Origin: Actinoplanes teichomyceticus ATCC 31121
GTDB lineage: Bacteria; Actinomycetota; Actinomycetes; Mycobacteriales; Micromonosporaceae
Reading direction: 5' to 3'
Assembly (NCBI RefSeq): GCF_003711105.1
Contig: NZ_CP023865.1
Span: 6,486,001-6,550,000 of the forward strand
Length of the DNA stretch: 64,000 bases
Positions within the stretch are counted from its first letter, which is position 1. Each line of letters opens with the position of its first letter. The position numbers were made by a program, and so were the translations under genes. This document shows positions 24,764 through 34,107 of this stretch, one piece after another. Under the pieces are notes generated by a model. It was not told the DNA's origin and searched no databases. It saw only the letters and a program-made list of their open reading frames with translations.

Positions 24764-25641
24764 ACCGCACCCTCGGCGGGCGTGAGGTCGGCCAGGGTGA
24801 CCCGCCCGCCGCGCCCGGCGACCCGCCACACCGGCCCCGCCGGGCCGTCGGGCGCGTTGTCGGCGGCGGCGGTCGCCACGGTCACCCCGTCCGGCACCCC
24901 GGACCGGGTGAGGTAGGCGTGCACGTTGACCTCACGCGCGCCGTTGGGCAGCCAGAACAGCACCGGATACGCCCGCGCGGGCGGTAACGCGGCGTAGCCG
25001 GTGAGCTTCCCGGCGACCCGCGACAGCGTTTCGGTGCCGAGGTCGGCCTCCAACCAGAACGGCACGGCCCGCCCGTCGTCATGCCAGACGCCGTGACCGT
25101 CGGGCCGGACGACGGTCCCGACCGCCTCACGGCACCGGGCCTCGTTCCACCACCGGGTGAGCCGGGCCGCCGGGTCGGTGCGGGCGTGCGCGGACAGCGC
25201 GACGAAGAACCCGTTGGTGGTCACGAGGTGCGCCAGTGTCGGGGACATGGCGATTCGGGCCGTGGCGTCGCGCACCGCGGCGGGGCGGGGCAGCGTGGCG
25301 CCTCGTCCGGCCGCCAGGATGGCGGCGCCGATGGGGCCGAGGGTCCACCGCCAGGATTGCGAGCCGGGGCGCTGGTAGTGGCGGAACCGGTCGAGGATCT
25401 CGCGGGTGTAGAGCTGCCCGAGGCGGATGCGGGTCCGGGCGAGGGACGTGAAGGCGAGGGTGTGGATCTGCTCGGTCGTGAAGGTCTTGTGCTGGTCGAG
25501 CAGGTCGAGCAGGAGCCGGTCTCGGGGGGTGAGTCTCGTGAGTTCGCCGGCCACGACGGACGCCGTCAGGCGGGCACCGGTAGGGGCAGAGCTTGAAGTG
25601 CTAGTGGAAGGGATATCTCTTATCAGTCGGTTCCAGTCCAC
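24751..25641 (-). CDS. Replication-relaxation family protein
   Basis: 296 residues. The N-terminal winged-helix block LTPRDRLLLDLLDQHKTFTT, EQIHTLAFTSLARTRIRLGQ, LYTREILDRFR and the later WWNEARCREAVG, FWLEADLGTETLSRVAGKL match the Replic_Relax family of plasmid/ICE proteins involved in DNA processing at conjugation. It overlaps the coupling-protein gene by 19 bp and the M23 gene by 13 bp. No separate MOB relaxase is visible in the window, so this may help or replace one. Confidence 0.8.
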   Translation of the reverse strand: MDWNRLIRDIPSTSTSSSAPTGARLTASVVAGELTRLTPRDRLLLDLLDQHKTFTTEQIHTLAFTSLARTRIRLGQLYTREILDRFRHYQRPGSQSWRWTLGPIGAAILAAGRGATLPRPAAVRDATARIAMSPTLAHLVTTNGFFVALSAHARTDPAARLTRWWNEARCREAVGTVVRPDGHGVWHDDGRAVPFWLEADLGTETLSRVAGKLTGYAALPPARAYPVLFWLPNGAREVNVHAYLTRSGVPDGVTVATAAADNAPDGPAGPVWRVAGRGGRVTLADLTPAEGAVWGA

Positions 25642-27233
25642 CAGTGCTCCACAGGGTCCGTGACGTGCGCGTACGACGTGTCATAGGGGGCGTGTTGACC
25701 GGCGTGTTCGTCGTCGTGAGCCGCCTCGTGAGGTACCTCGTGAGCCGTCATCTGAGGGGTCACTAGTGACCGCTCGGGGTGCAGGGCGAAGTTGTTCGGC
25801 TCCACCGGCGGCTGCACCATCACCGCGGAGGGCTGCTCCTCTTCACCGGCCGGCGGCGCCGTGCTCGCCACGCCGAGCAGCGCCCTGCGGTCGGAGTGCG
25901 ACAGCCCGGTTCGTTCCCTGGCCGCTGCCCGCAGCACCGCTGCCCGGCCCTTGATCGGCGCACGGGGTGGCTCGGTGTCAGCGGTCGCCGGTGGCACCAC
26001 CCGCCCGTTCGCCACCGGCCGCAGAACGACTTCGTAGCCACCGAGGCGGATAAGGTCCCCGTCGTCGAGGTAGGGGCGCAGGTGTCGGGCCTGGTCGATG
26101 GCGTCGCGCGGGGCCAATGCGAAATAGACCTTGTTGCGGGCGTTGGCGTCGATCGCCGCCGCCATCTCCCCGGAGAGCTGGCCGAGGTACTGGTGGGCCA
26201 GGACGAACGAGGTGTGCAGGCCGCGGGCTTCGGCGAGGGCGTCATCGATGCCGATCGGCAGGTGCAGGAAGTTGTGGCACTCGTCCAGCACGACCATCGC
26301 GTCCGGGCGCTCGTTCTCGGGGATGCGGGCGCGGGCGGTGGTGGCCTGCCACAGCCCGGCCAGCAGCAGCGAGCCGATTAGGCGGGTGCCGTCCTCGCCG
26401 ATGACGCCTTTGGGTAGCCGGCACAGCAGCACGCCGCCGTCGAGGATGTCGGCGAAGGAGAACGTGGTCGCCGGGACTCCGAACAGCGAGTTCGCCATCG
26501 GGTGCGCCAGCACCAGGCGCAGCCGCGACAGCAGCGGCGCGACGAGCCCGGCACGCTGCCCGGCGGGCAGGCTGTCGAAGCCTTCCCAGAACTCGCCGAG
26601 GGTGTTGCCCTCCCACGCCTTGATCGCGTTGGTTACTGCCTTGACCCGTGCGGCCCGCCACGCGGTGTCGGACAACAGTCGCGGCAACTGCGCGAGGGTG
26701 GAGCCTTCCAGATGGGCCAGGGTGAGCAAGGCGTGATAGCAGATGTCGGCGGAGCGATGGCCCCACCAACGCGCCCACACCTTGCTCATGACGGAGGTGA
26801 GGTTGGCGGCCACGTCGTGCGGGGTGCCGCCGTGCACGGCCGGATCCAAGAGGTTGATCGCCGGGGGCGCGTGCCGCTCGTCCGGGTCGATGAGCACCAG
26901 GCGGTCACCAGCAGACTCGGGCAGCCGGTCGAGCAGGTCGCGGATCAGGTCGCCCTTGGCCGGGTCGAACGCCGCAACCCCTCGGCCCGCCTCGACATCG
27001 TCGAGGATCATGTTCATCAGCAGGGTGGTCTTGCCGGTGCCGGTCGGGCCGAGCGCGTGCACGTGGTAGCGGCAGTCATCCAGCGAGATGCCGATCCTCG
27101 TGCGGGGGCCGGCGTTGGCGACCCCGATGACTTTGCCGCCGAGGCCGTACCGCTCATCGACGGGAACAAGGTTCAGGCGGCGCTCCGGCGAAGCCGTGGC
27201 CGGGTTGATGGGTGCGGTCACGGAATGCTCCAA
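25623..27233 (-). CDS. VirD4/TraG-like type IV coupling ATPase
   Basis: 536 residues. Walker A GPTGTGKTTLLMNMILDD near 80-100; FDPAKGDLIRDLLDRLP after it; Walker B DAMVVLDECHNFLHLP near 325; the later LAHQYLGQLSGEMAAAIDAN is a typical sensor block. No N-terminal membrane helices, so it is the soluble-type coupling protein that may dock through the membrane protein encoded next (27218-28603, 16-bp overlap). It links the DNA substrate to the transfer channel. The C-terminal 100 residues are Pro/His/Glu-rich and less conserved. Confidence 0.87.
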   Translation of the reverse strand: MEHSVTAPINPATASPERRLNLVPVDERYGLGGKVIGVANAGPRTRIGISLDDCRYHVHALGPTGTGKTTLLMNMILDDVEAGRGVAAFDPAKGDLIRDLLDRLPESAGDRLVLIDPDERHAPPAINLLDPAVHGGTPHDVAANLTSVMSKVWARWWGHRSADICYHALLTLAHLEGSTLAQLPRLLSDTAWRAARVKAVTNAIKAWEGNTLGEFWEGFDSLPAGQRAGLVAPLLSRLRLVLAHPMANSLFGVPATTFSFADILDGGVLLCRLPKGVIGEDGTRLIGSLLLAGLWQATTARARIPENERPDAMVVLDECHNFLHLPIGIDDALAEARGLHTSFVLAHQYLGQLSGEMAAAIDANARNKVYFALAPRDAIDQARHLRPYLDDGDLIRLGGYEVVLRPVANGRVVPPATADTEPPRAPIKGRAAVLRAAARERTGLSHSDRRALLGVASTAPPAGEEEQPSAVMVQPPVEPNNFALHPERSLVTPQMTAHEVPHEAAHDDEHAGQHAPYDTSYAHVTDPVEHWWTGTD

Positions 27234-28603
27234 GCGGTCGGCGGGTCCTCGTCGGTGCTGCCCGGATTCGGCGAGCCGGTCCGCTTCGCACGTGTGGGGC
27301 GTTGGCTGGCGGGTCCGGCGCGGAAGACGTCGCGGTTGCCGGGTCGGCGCCGCGACGCAGCAGCCGGGAGGCCGTAGGCGGCCGGTTCCGCCGGGAGCCC
27401 GGCGAGAGCGGCGGCCTCGGCGACGGCGGCGACGCTCATCCGGGACTCAGGCACCCATCGCTGCGCCGCCACGGTGCTACCGCCTCGCAGACGCCGGCGG
27501 GCGAAGTGCGCCGACAGCAGCCCGAACCCGCTTGTAATGTCGGCCGCTGCCGCCAGGGCGGCGGCCTTCGTCGGCCCCGCTCCGGTGGCGTAGATGGCGA
27601 CGAGCAGGTGCGGCGCGGCGTTGGACTTGGCCCGTGCCTGCCGCGCCAGCTCGGCCAGATACGGGTCGGTTCTGCCGATCGGATTGCGGCGGGTCGTCGG
27701 GCCGGGAGTGACCACGTTGAGTACGCCGAGGATGAGTGCCCGCAGTCCGTCGGCCAGCAGCCCTACCGCGCGGGAGGCTCCCCGCGCTTTGCGGGCACGT
27801 TCGGGGTGGGTGGCGGCCTGGCGCAGTATCCGTGTCCGGCGATGGGGGGCGCGGCTGATGTGGACTTGCAGCAGGCCGCCGCCGGTGCGCCCCGCCGAGG
27901 CGAGCCCGTCATAGACCGCCCGGAGCCGGTCCTCGTCCGGCGGCGCGGTCTCCCAGTTCCTCGAGCTGGCCGTGGTGGTGTCGTCTACCAGCGGCAACCA
28001 GTCCGGCTGTGTCGGCAGCACCGTGAGCGTGGTCGCGGTCCCGCCCGGCACTCTCGGCGGGGCGGTCTGCTCGGCGCGTACGCCCGGCCAGGCCCGTTGC
28101 AACAGGCGCAGCACGGCGGTCGGGTTCACTCCGGGCGGTAGCCACATCCCTACGCGCATGCCGTGCGGGTCTGCCTCGACCTCCCACACGATGCGGGCCG
28201 GGCGCAGCGTCCACCGGCTCGGCGGAGGCAGCGCGGTGGCGAGGAGCTGCCACAGGCCCACGGTGGCGGCCGGAGTCGCGGTGACCGGCGGGATGATCTG
28301 CAACCAGCGCGCTCGGGCGGCATGCAGTCGCCAGACCCGGCGTCGCCACGCCCGCCACGCCACCACGAGCGCGACCAGGACCACGAGTCCGGCGAGCAGC
28401 AGCGGCCAGCGCTGCCGGACGAAGTCAGCCACGGCGCTGGGGGCCTTCGGTCCCCAGGTGCCGCACAGCAGCTCGCCGAGCACGCCGTCGGGCATCCCGG
28501 CCTGGCCGGGCACGCACCCGGCCACCGGCGGCGGGGACGGGGCGGGCGACGGCGGGGTCAACAGCACCGCCAGGGGGTGTGACAACGTGACGAAAAGGGA
28601 CAT
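27218..28603 (-). CDS. Transfer-operon membrane protein
   Basis: 461 residues. A membrane helix lies at about 65-85 (WPLLLAGLVVLVALVVAWRA) after a short extracytoplasmic N-terminus with Cys residues, followed by an Arg-rich stop and a large cytoplasmic part (ARIVWEVEADPHGMRVGMWL, LLQVHISRAPHRRTRILRQA). It always sits between VirB4-like and VirD4-like genes here with overlaps, so it probably anchors the coupling ATPase. Family not named with confidence. Confidence 0.6.
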   Translation of the reverse strand: MSLFVTLSHPLAVLLTPPSPAPSPPPVAGCVPGQAGMPDGVLGELLCGTWGPKAPSAVADFVRQRWPLLLAGLVVLVALVVAWRAWRRRVWRLHAARARWLQIIPPVTATPAATVGLWQLLATALPPPSRWTLRPARIVWEVEADPHGMRVGMWLPPGVNPTAVLRLLQRAWPGVRAEQTAPPRVPGGTATTLTVLPTQPDWLPLVDDTTTASSRNWETAPPDEDRLRAVYDGLASAGRTGGGLLQVHISRAPHRRTRILRQAATHPERARKARGASRAVGLLADGLRALILGVLNVVTPGPTTRRNPIGRTDPYLAELARQARAKSNAAPHLLVAIYATGAGPTKAAALAAAADITSGFGLLSAHFARRRLRGGSTVAAQRWVPESRMSVAAVAEAAALAGLPAEPAAYGLPAAASRRRPGNRDVFRAGPASQRPTRAKRTGSPNPGSTDEDPPTAWSIP

Positions 28604-28632
28604 GGAGAACTCCGTTCTCGGTGCGGAGGTGG

Positions 28633-30399
28633 TTAGCGACGGGCGGCGGGCGGACCGGTCACGACCAGCTCGTGCTCGACGTCGGAGGCGAGGCTGTGAA
28701 ACGCCACCCGCGACGACCCCGAGGCCAGCAGCGCGTCTCCGCGTGCGCAGGAGAGAAGGAACGCCTGCTCACCGTCGGTGAGCCCGAACGCCTCGGCCAC
28801 GGCGTTGATCGCCTGCGGCGCCTGGCGCAGCAGCACCTGCGTGGCCGCGTTCGAGACGACGGCCCGGCCGACATCGGTGGCGAGCACGTCGGCGGCGTCC
28901 TGGGTGATCACGCTCAGTCCGGCGCCGTACTTGCGGGCGCTCTTGGACAGCCGGAACAAAAACTGCGCCCCGAGTCCGGCGCGCAGCATCAGCCACGCCT
29001 CGTCCACCAGCACCAGCCGCCGGGTGGAGTTGCCCGTGCGGTTGGCGGTGCTGACGGTGCGCCAGATCACGTCGAGGATGAGCAACGTCCCGACCGGCTT
29101 GAGCTCCTCCGGCAGGTCCTTGATGGCGTAGACGACCAGGTGCCCCTCGGCGGCCGTGGTGGTGGGACCGTCGAACAAGCCCTTGAAGCTGCCGGCCACG
29201 TACGGGTGCAACCGAGCCGCCAGAGTCCGCCCGGCATCGCCCACGTCCTTGAGCGCCTCGGCGACATCGGCCAGCAGCGGCGCCGGGCGCCGCCAGGTGC
29301 GCGGGTCGGTGGTGATGCCCTTGGCCCGGTAGGCGGCCAACACCGCCACGTCCAGCGCGGCGGCCTCCTCCGGCGCGATCTGACCAGCGCCGGACTCCCC
29401 GCCGGTCAGCACAGCGACGAAGGTCTGCAGGAACAGCGCACGCCGCACGAGGGCGTCATCGCCGTTCCCGGCCGACAGGTCCAGAGGGTTGATCCGAACC
29501 CCGGGGGTGCCGGGCCGGATGATCGTCCCGCCGACCGCCTCGGCCAAGCGGACGTATTCGTCTTCGGGGTCGATGACGAACGCCTCAACCCCCAGGTAGA
29601 GGTTGCGCAGTAGGTCAAGCTTGGCCAGGTAGGACTTGCCCTCACCGGAGCGGGCGAGGATGACGGAGTTGTAGTTGGACTGCGCCCACCGGTCCCACAC
29701 CATGACACCGGGTGAGTGCAGGTTGAGGCCGTAGAGCACACCCATCCCGGTGTCGCCCGCCGTGGTCGGCAGGTCCGGCGACGTGAACGGGAACGCGGCG
29801 GCGAGCGCGTCGGTGTCGAACACCCGCTTCATGCCGAGCGCGTCGAAGGCCAGGGGCAGGCCGGCGACCCAGCCTTGAAGCTGCCGCCACGTCGCCGGCG
29901 CGACGTCGAGCAGCAACGACGAGGCCAGAGCCCGGACCTCGCTGACCCGGTCGGCCAGTTCCTCTTCGCTGTCGGCGTGCACGGTCAGGTACAGGCCGAG
30001 CCGGAACAGCCGGGCTTCCCCTCGGGCGACGCGGGTGGCCAGCTCGGCGGCGTCCGCGGCCGCCGCGTCGAGTTCCGGATCGTCGAGACGCCCCTTCGCG
30101 GCGTCCTGGCGCCGGGACGCCTCGAACCGGCCGCGCTGCTTACGCAACCGCCGCGAGGCGATCACGGGCGGGACGGGCTCGATGTGCAGCGACACGTCCA
30201 CCCGCCCGGGGTAGGCGAGCAGCGGTTCGAGCCAGCCGGGGCCGACCTCGGCCGGGTAGCCGGTCACGGCGAGGGCGGCGGTGTAGCCGTCCCCGACCCG
30301 CACCGACCGTCCCCCGACTTCCACGACGTCGGGGGCGCCGGGGACGACCGTCCCCGGCTCGGGGACGGCGTTGCTGCGACGGCGGGAGAACAGGCTCAC
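28633..30399 (-). CDS. VirB4-like conjugation ATPase
   Basis: 588 residues. Walker A LARSGEGKSYLAKLDLLRNL near 250; AFVIDPEDEYVRLAEAVGG; Walker B RRLVLVDEAWLMLRAG near 480; then KSARKYGAGLSVITQDAADV and VSNAATQVLLRQAPQAINAV, the normal order of VirB4/TraC ATPases. The N-terminal third is the usual VirB4 domain with PrgI-binding region. It energises the transfer channel. The start overlaps the PrgI gene by 4 bp. Confidence 0.9.
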   Translation of the reverse strand: MSLFSRRRSNAVPEPGTVVPGAPDVVEVGGRSVRVGDGYTAALAVTGYPAEVGPGWLEPLLAYPGRVDVSLHIEPVPPVIASRRLRKQRGRFEASRRQDAAKGRLDDPELDAAAADAAELATRVARGEARLFRLGLYLTVHADSEEELADRVSEVRALASSLLLDVAPATWRQLQGWVAGLPLAFDALGMKRVFDTDALAAAFPFTSPDLPTTAGDTGMGVLYGLNLHSPGVMVWDRWAQSNYNSVILARSGEGKSYLAKLDLLRNLYLGVEAFVIDPEDEYVRLAEAVGGTIIRPGTPGVRINPLDLSAGNGDDALVRRALFLQTFVAVLTGGESGAGQIAPEEAAALDVAVLAAYRAKGITTDPRTWRRPAPLLADVAEALKDVGDAGRTLAARLHPYVAGSFKGLFDGPTTTAAEGHLVVYAIKDLPEELKPVGTLLILDVIWRTVSTANRTGNSTRRLVLVDEAWLMLRAGLGAQFLFRLSKSARKYGAGLSVITQDAADVLATDVGRAVVSNAATQVLLRQAPQAINAVAEAFGLTDGEQAFLLSCARGDALLASGSSRVAFHSLASDVEHELVVTGPPAARR

Positions 30400-31334
30400 A
30401 GCTCCTCGCTCTCATCAAGCTCGGGGACGGGCCGTCCCCGCGGCGGGGACGGCCCGGCGGAGGGGTTGAGCGCGCCGGCCAACGTGGCGGCGGCGTCGAG
30501 CGGGTCGAGGACCCGCGCGGCGACCTCGCAGCCCGACAGCGCCCGCACGGTCTCGGCCGTCTGGTGGGTGGTGTTGCCGGGGCTACGGGTGCTGCGCACC
30601 GCGACGGTGACGTGCCGGTGCAGCAGCTCCCGGCGCGCGGCGAGGTCATCGAGGAACTCCGCGTGCGAATGCGCCGCATCTTCCAGGGCCGGATGCGGCA
30701 GGCTCGGCGCCCGCGAGGCCAGCCGGTCGCCGAGATGGGTCAGGTCGACGCGCTGGGCGCGGACGAGGATCTGCGCGGGGCCGTCCAGCGAGTGCAGCCA
30801 GCGGGCGAACCCGGCGACCAGGCCGTTCTGCTCGGCCGGGGTGCGCAGCCCGAACGCCACCGTGGAAGCGGCCACGAGACCGGTGGTGCCGTCCGGGCCG
30901 AGGTCGACCAAGCCATCGGCGGTGATGCCCTTGGCCGGTAGCCGCAGCGGGGCGGGCAGTGGGAGCCGGTCACCCGGCCCCCGCGTGGTGGTCACCCACG
31001 CCGGTGCCGGGGTGATCGGGCCTTCGGACGGCACGAGCTGACGCGGTGCCCGCCGGTGCCGCCACGCGGCGAGCAGCCACACGTCGAGGCCGATCCCGTC
31101 GCGGCGCCCGACGGCCAGGAAGAACGCCGCCCCGAGGATCGGCACGCAGCATGCGGCGAACACCAGCGGCGGCACCACGCGCACGAGTGCGGTCCATGCC
31201 GCGTACAGCACGAGTCCGGTGATGGTCAGGATGACCAACTGGCGGGCCGTCAGACCGAACGCGACGCGGTCAGCGCGTTCCACGTCGGCGGGCACGCGGG
31301 CGCGCATCGGTGCCTCGTCGTCACGGCGGCTCAT
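30396..31334 (-). CDS. PrgI-family (VirB3-like) transfer protein
   Basis: 312 residues. The N-terminus ARVPADVERADRVAFGLTAR followed by two membrane helices (VILTITGLVLYAAWTALV, PPLVFAACCVPILGAAFFLA) and DGIGLDVWLLAAWRHRRAPR is the PrgI pattern. A longer cytoplasmic part follows (FARWLHSLDGPAQILVRAQR), as in actinobacterial fusions to a SCO6880-like domain. It pairs with the VirB4-like ATPase, with 4-bp overlaps on both sides. Confidence 0.85.
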   Translation of the reverse strand: MSRRDDEAPMRARVPADVERADRVAFGLTARQLVILTITGLVLYAAWTALVRVVPPLVFAACCVPILGAAFFLAVGRRDGIGLDVWLLAAWRHRRAPRQLVPSEGPITPAPAWVTTTRGPGDRLPLPAPLRLPAKGITADGLVDLGPDGTTGLVAASTVAFGLRTPAEQNGLVAGFARWLHSLDGPAQILVRAQRVDLTHLGDRLASRAPSLPHPALEDAAHSHAEFLDDLAARRELLHRHVTVAVRSTRSPGNTTHQTAETVRALSGCEVAARVLDPLDAAATLAGALNPSAGPSPPRGRPVPELDESEEL

Positions 31335-33459
31335 GACTTACCTCCCTTGGGACGGCGCCGCACCGGCGGCGGGGACGGCGGGGACGGGGCCGTAGCCGGG
31401 CTCGGCGACGGCGGGGACGGTGGGGACGACGTGGCCCGCCTGAACACAGGAGTTGCGCTCCCGGCCGGCCGAGGCGGGGACGGCGGCGGGTCCGCCGGTG
31501 TCGGTCCAGAGACCGGGGACGGCCGGGCAGCCGGACCGGGCGACGGCGCCGAGCGCGGTGTGGCGGTGGGCGGTGTCGTGGTCACCGGAGTTCGACCGCC
31601 TCCCGTGGCCGCCGTACGCGATCGGGTCGTCCGGGATGGCGCCGGGGCGGGTGTGGTGGTGGGTCGCTGTGCCGCCGTGGCTCGTGTGCTCGGGGTGGGC
31701 GGGGCGGCGGAGAACACCGGAGTGACGGGTGCGGGTGGCCGGCGCGGTGCACTCTGCGGCTTCTGCGGCGTCGAGAACGTTGCCGCAGGTGGCGGCCCTG
31801 CCGGAGTCGGGCTCGCCGGGGTGGGTGTGGCGTTGCTGAACGTGGCCGGGGCAGGGTGTCCGCTCGGCCGTGTGGTGGCCGCCGGTGAAGGGTCGGGGTG
31901 CGAAAACGACGTGGCCGGGGCCGGGCCGGTCGGTGTGGCCGTCGGGGTGGCCGGTTGTGGCGGGTTGCTGAATGTCGGTGCCCCGGCGGTGCCAGCTGGC
32001 GCCGATAGTGGCGTCTGCGTGGTCGGTGCGTTACTGAATGTCACCGGGGCGGGCGGGGACGGCCGCGCCGGGGCGGGGCGCGGGGTACCCGAACGTCCCC
32101 CGGTACGGGAAATGGGCCGAGCGGTGCTCGCCGTCGTTGCGTTGCCTGTGGTGGTGGCCGCCCGTTGGCGGGCGGTCGTCGCCGTACGGGCCGCGCGGGA
32201 ACCTCCGCCGAGCAGCCCCGCGGCGGCACCGAAGGTCTTGAACATCACGTACGCCTGCAAGAGCTGCCCGATCAGGCCCTGGCTCTGCATGCCCATCGGG
32301 GCGAGAACGAACTGCTTCATCAGCCCCGGCAGCTTGGTCAGCAGCCACAGCATCGTGAGGCAGACCAACACTCCGAGCAGGCCCTCCCCGCTGGCCGGCA
32401 CACCGAGCACGACGAGGCCGCTCGGGGTGAGAAACACCCGGATCGTGGCCAGCACGATCAACGCCTGGGCCAGTTGCAGGCCGAGGCAGGCCGCGAACGC
32501 GCGCCACCAGGTGTAGGCCAGGTTCTCGGTCTGGGGCGTCGCGTGGAAGATCAACGCCATCGGCGCGAAACCGGTGAGGACGATCATCAGCGCCACCCGC
32601 ATCACGAAGGTGACGATCACGACGAGGGCCAGGACAAGCGCGGCGATGACCAGCAGCGCGAGAAGGATGTTCGGGCTTCCCGCGTTGAGCGGCTGGATCA
32701 GGATGCCGATCATCGCGTCGGCTGCCGTCTTCGGGTCCACGCCTTGCCCGAGGATCGCGGCGGTCAGCGCGTTAGTGGCTTCGATGCCCTTGCCGCAGAT
32801 GATGAGGCTGACGTTGGACAGCACCGCACCCAGCACCAGCCGGGGAGCGATCTGCTTGAACCCGTACTGCGATTGCAGAGACTCGCGGGACGTGATGATG
32901 AAGGCCCCCGCGATGACGAACAGCACGTAGATGCCGTTCGCGACCACCAGGCACGTCGTCCAGATCGCCATGACGTGCGGGCTCGCGGTCGGGTCCGGGG
33001 TGGACAACACGGTCGAGCCCAGTGTCTCCATCACCGGGTTGATGGCCTTCTTCGCCATCCACGCGAAGAAGCTCTGGAGGGCCTTGCGGATCTGTCCGGG
33101 GATGTCGTACCAAGCGGGGTCGTCGTCCCCGTCATCGGTGGTCGGGGCGGGAGCCGGGGACGGACCCGGGGACGGCGTGGGCGTTGGCGGGGACGACGGC
33201 TCGCTCGGTGTCGGCCCGCCCGGCGGCGGAGTCGGGATCGGGGACGGCACCCCGGGAGTCGGGGACGGTGCCCCGGAGTCGGGGACGACCCGCCCGGCCC
33301 CGGAGCAGGTGCCGGGGACGGGACGCCCGCTCCCGGCGCGGGAGCCGGGGTCGGCTCGGCCCACGCCGGCCCCGCGAAGGCGAGGCCGAAGGCCACGCCG
33401 AGCATGAGCAGACTCAGCAGCCGTGTCCGGCGGCGCGACTTGGTGAGGTGGGCTGCCAT
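31331..33459 (-). CDS. VirB6/TrbL-like channel membrane protein, one base out of frame
   Basis: The signal peptide reads from ATG 33459: HLTKSRRRTRLLSLLMLGVA, FGLAFAGPAWAEPTPAPAPG. A Pro-rich stretch follows. At the four-C run 33271-33274 the frame is lost; with one more C it would continue as APSPTPGVPSPIPTPPPGGP and into a polytopic domain of six or so helices (IWTTCLVVANGIYVLFVIAG, ILLALLVIAALVLALVVIVT, VALMIVLTGFAPMALIFHAT, LVVLGVPASGEGLLGVLVCL). The last 200 residues are Pro/Thr/Ala-rich, low complexity. The central part is typical of VirB6/TrbL. The frameshift may be a real mutation, a slippage switch or a sequencing error. Confidence 0.7.
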
Positions 33460-33854
33460 CACGCCACCCACTGACCGACGATGGTGACGAACAGCGGAGC
33501 CAGCATCGCCAGCCCGTAGCCGATCGCGGCGGACCTGAGCGCGAGCTTGGCCTTCTCGACCTCGCCGGGATCACCGTTGGCCGCCGCGTAGCGCAGCCCG
33601 CCGACGGTGAGGAACAGGGTGGCGACGGCGACGAGGATGCCGACCAGCCAGGTGCGGATGTTGGTGACGACTTGTTCGAGGGACTCGGCCGCGTACGCGG
33701 GGTCCGCAACCAGCGCGACAGCGACGGCGGCGCTGGTCACGACGGCGGCGGCCGGAGCCAGACGGCGCACCGTGCGGCGCAGACGGCGGCCGGGCCGGTC
33801 GGTGACCGGGCGGCGCGGAGTCGGGGTGGGGCGGTGCAAAGGACGGTGGTTCAT
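33459..33854 (-). CDS. Small pilin-like (VirB2/TrbC-type) membrane protein
   Basis: 131 residues from ATG 33854 (GGAGG 11 bp upstream). A signal-like helix (LAPAAAVVTSAAVAVALVAD, PAYAAES, probable cleavage after AYA) precedes two helices: WLVGILVAVATLFLTVGGLR and IGYGLAMLAPLFVTIVGQWV. This is the VirB2/TrbC layout. First gene of the transfer operon; its stop overlaps the VirB6-like start (ATGA). Translation may start further up at 33890. Confidence 0.75.
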   Translation of the reverse strand: MNHRPLHRPTPTPRRPVTDRPGRRLRRTVRRLAPAAAVVTSAAVAVALVADPAYAAESLEQVVTNIRTWLVGILVAVATLFLTVGGLRYAAANGDPGEVEKAKLALRSAAIGYGLAMLAPLFVTIVGQWVA

Positions 33855-34035
33855 GGGACCGGGCACCTCCAGGGCAGCCCCGCCCCACACCCTCGAAGGC
33901 GTGGGGCGGGCAGGCGAGCAAGGGGTGGGTGGTGACCTCGACCGGCGCTGTGGCCGTCCTCCTTCGAGAGGTGTCGGCAGAGCCGTTGCGGAGGTGTCAG
34001 CGCCGTCGGCGGGGCCGGTCGAAGAAGGTCACCGG

Positions 34036-34086
34036 GTGCGGGAAAGTCCCGCACTAAGAGATACAGATTTCGGCCCTCGTTTGGAC
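34036..34086 (-). promoter_or_regulatory. Copy 1 of a shared upstream motif, with hairpin
   Basis: Read on the minus strand: GATGTCCAAACGAGGGCCG, AAATCTGTATCTCTTA, then a perfect hairpin GTGCGGGACTTTCCCGCAC (34054-34036). The first part matches copy 2 at 35573-35612 almost base for base in the same orientation relative to transcription. It lies about 180-230 bp before the pilin-like gene. Likely promoter/operator; a short frame starting at GTG 34054 is not convincing as a gene. Confidence 0.55.
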
Positions 34087-34107
34087 ATCGGGCCGTGAAG
34101 GTGCAGG

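Noticed and set aside
32165..33487. Plus-strand frame opposite the VirB6-like gene
   Set aside because: Arg/Gly/His-rich shadow of the real minus-strand gene with no domain.
33851..34054. 67-codon minus-strand frame starting in the hairpin at 34054
   Set aside because: Starts inside a perfect hairpin and has no coding pattern; better explained as a leader region.
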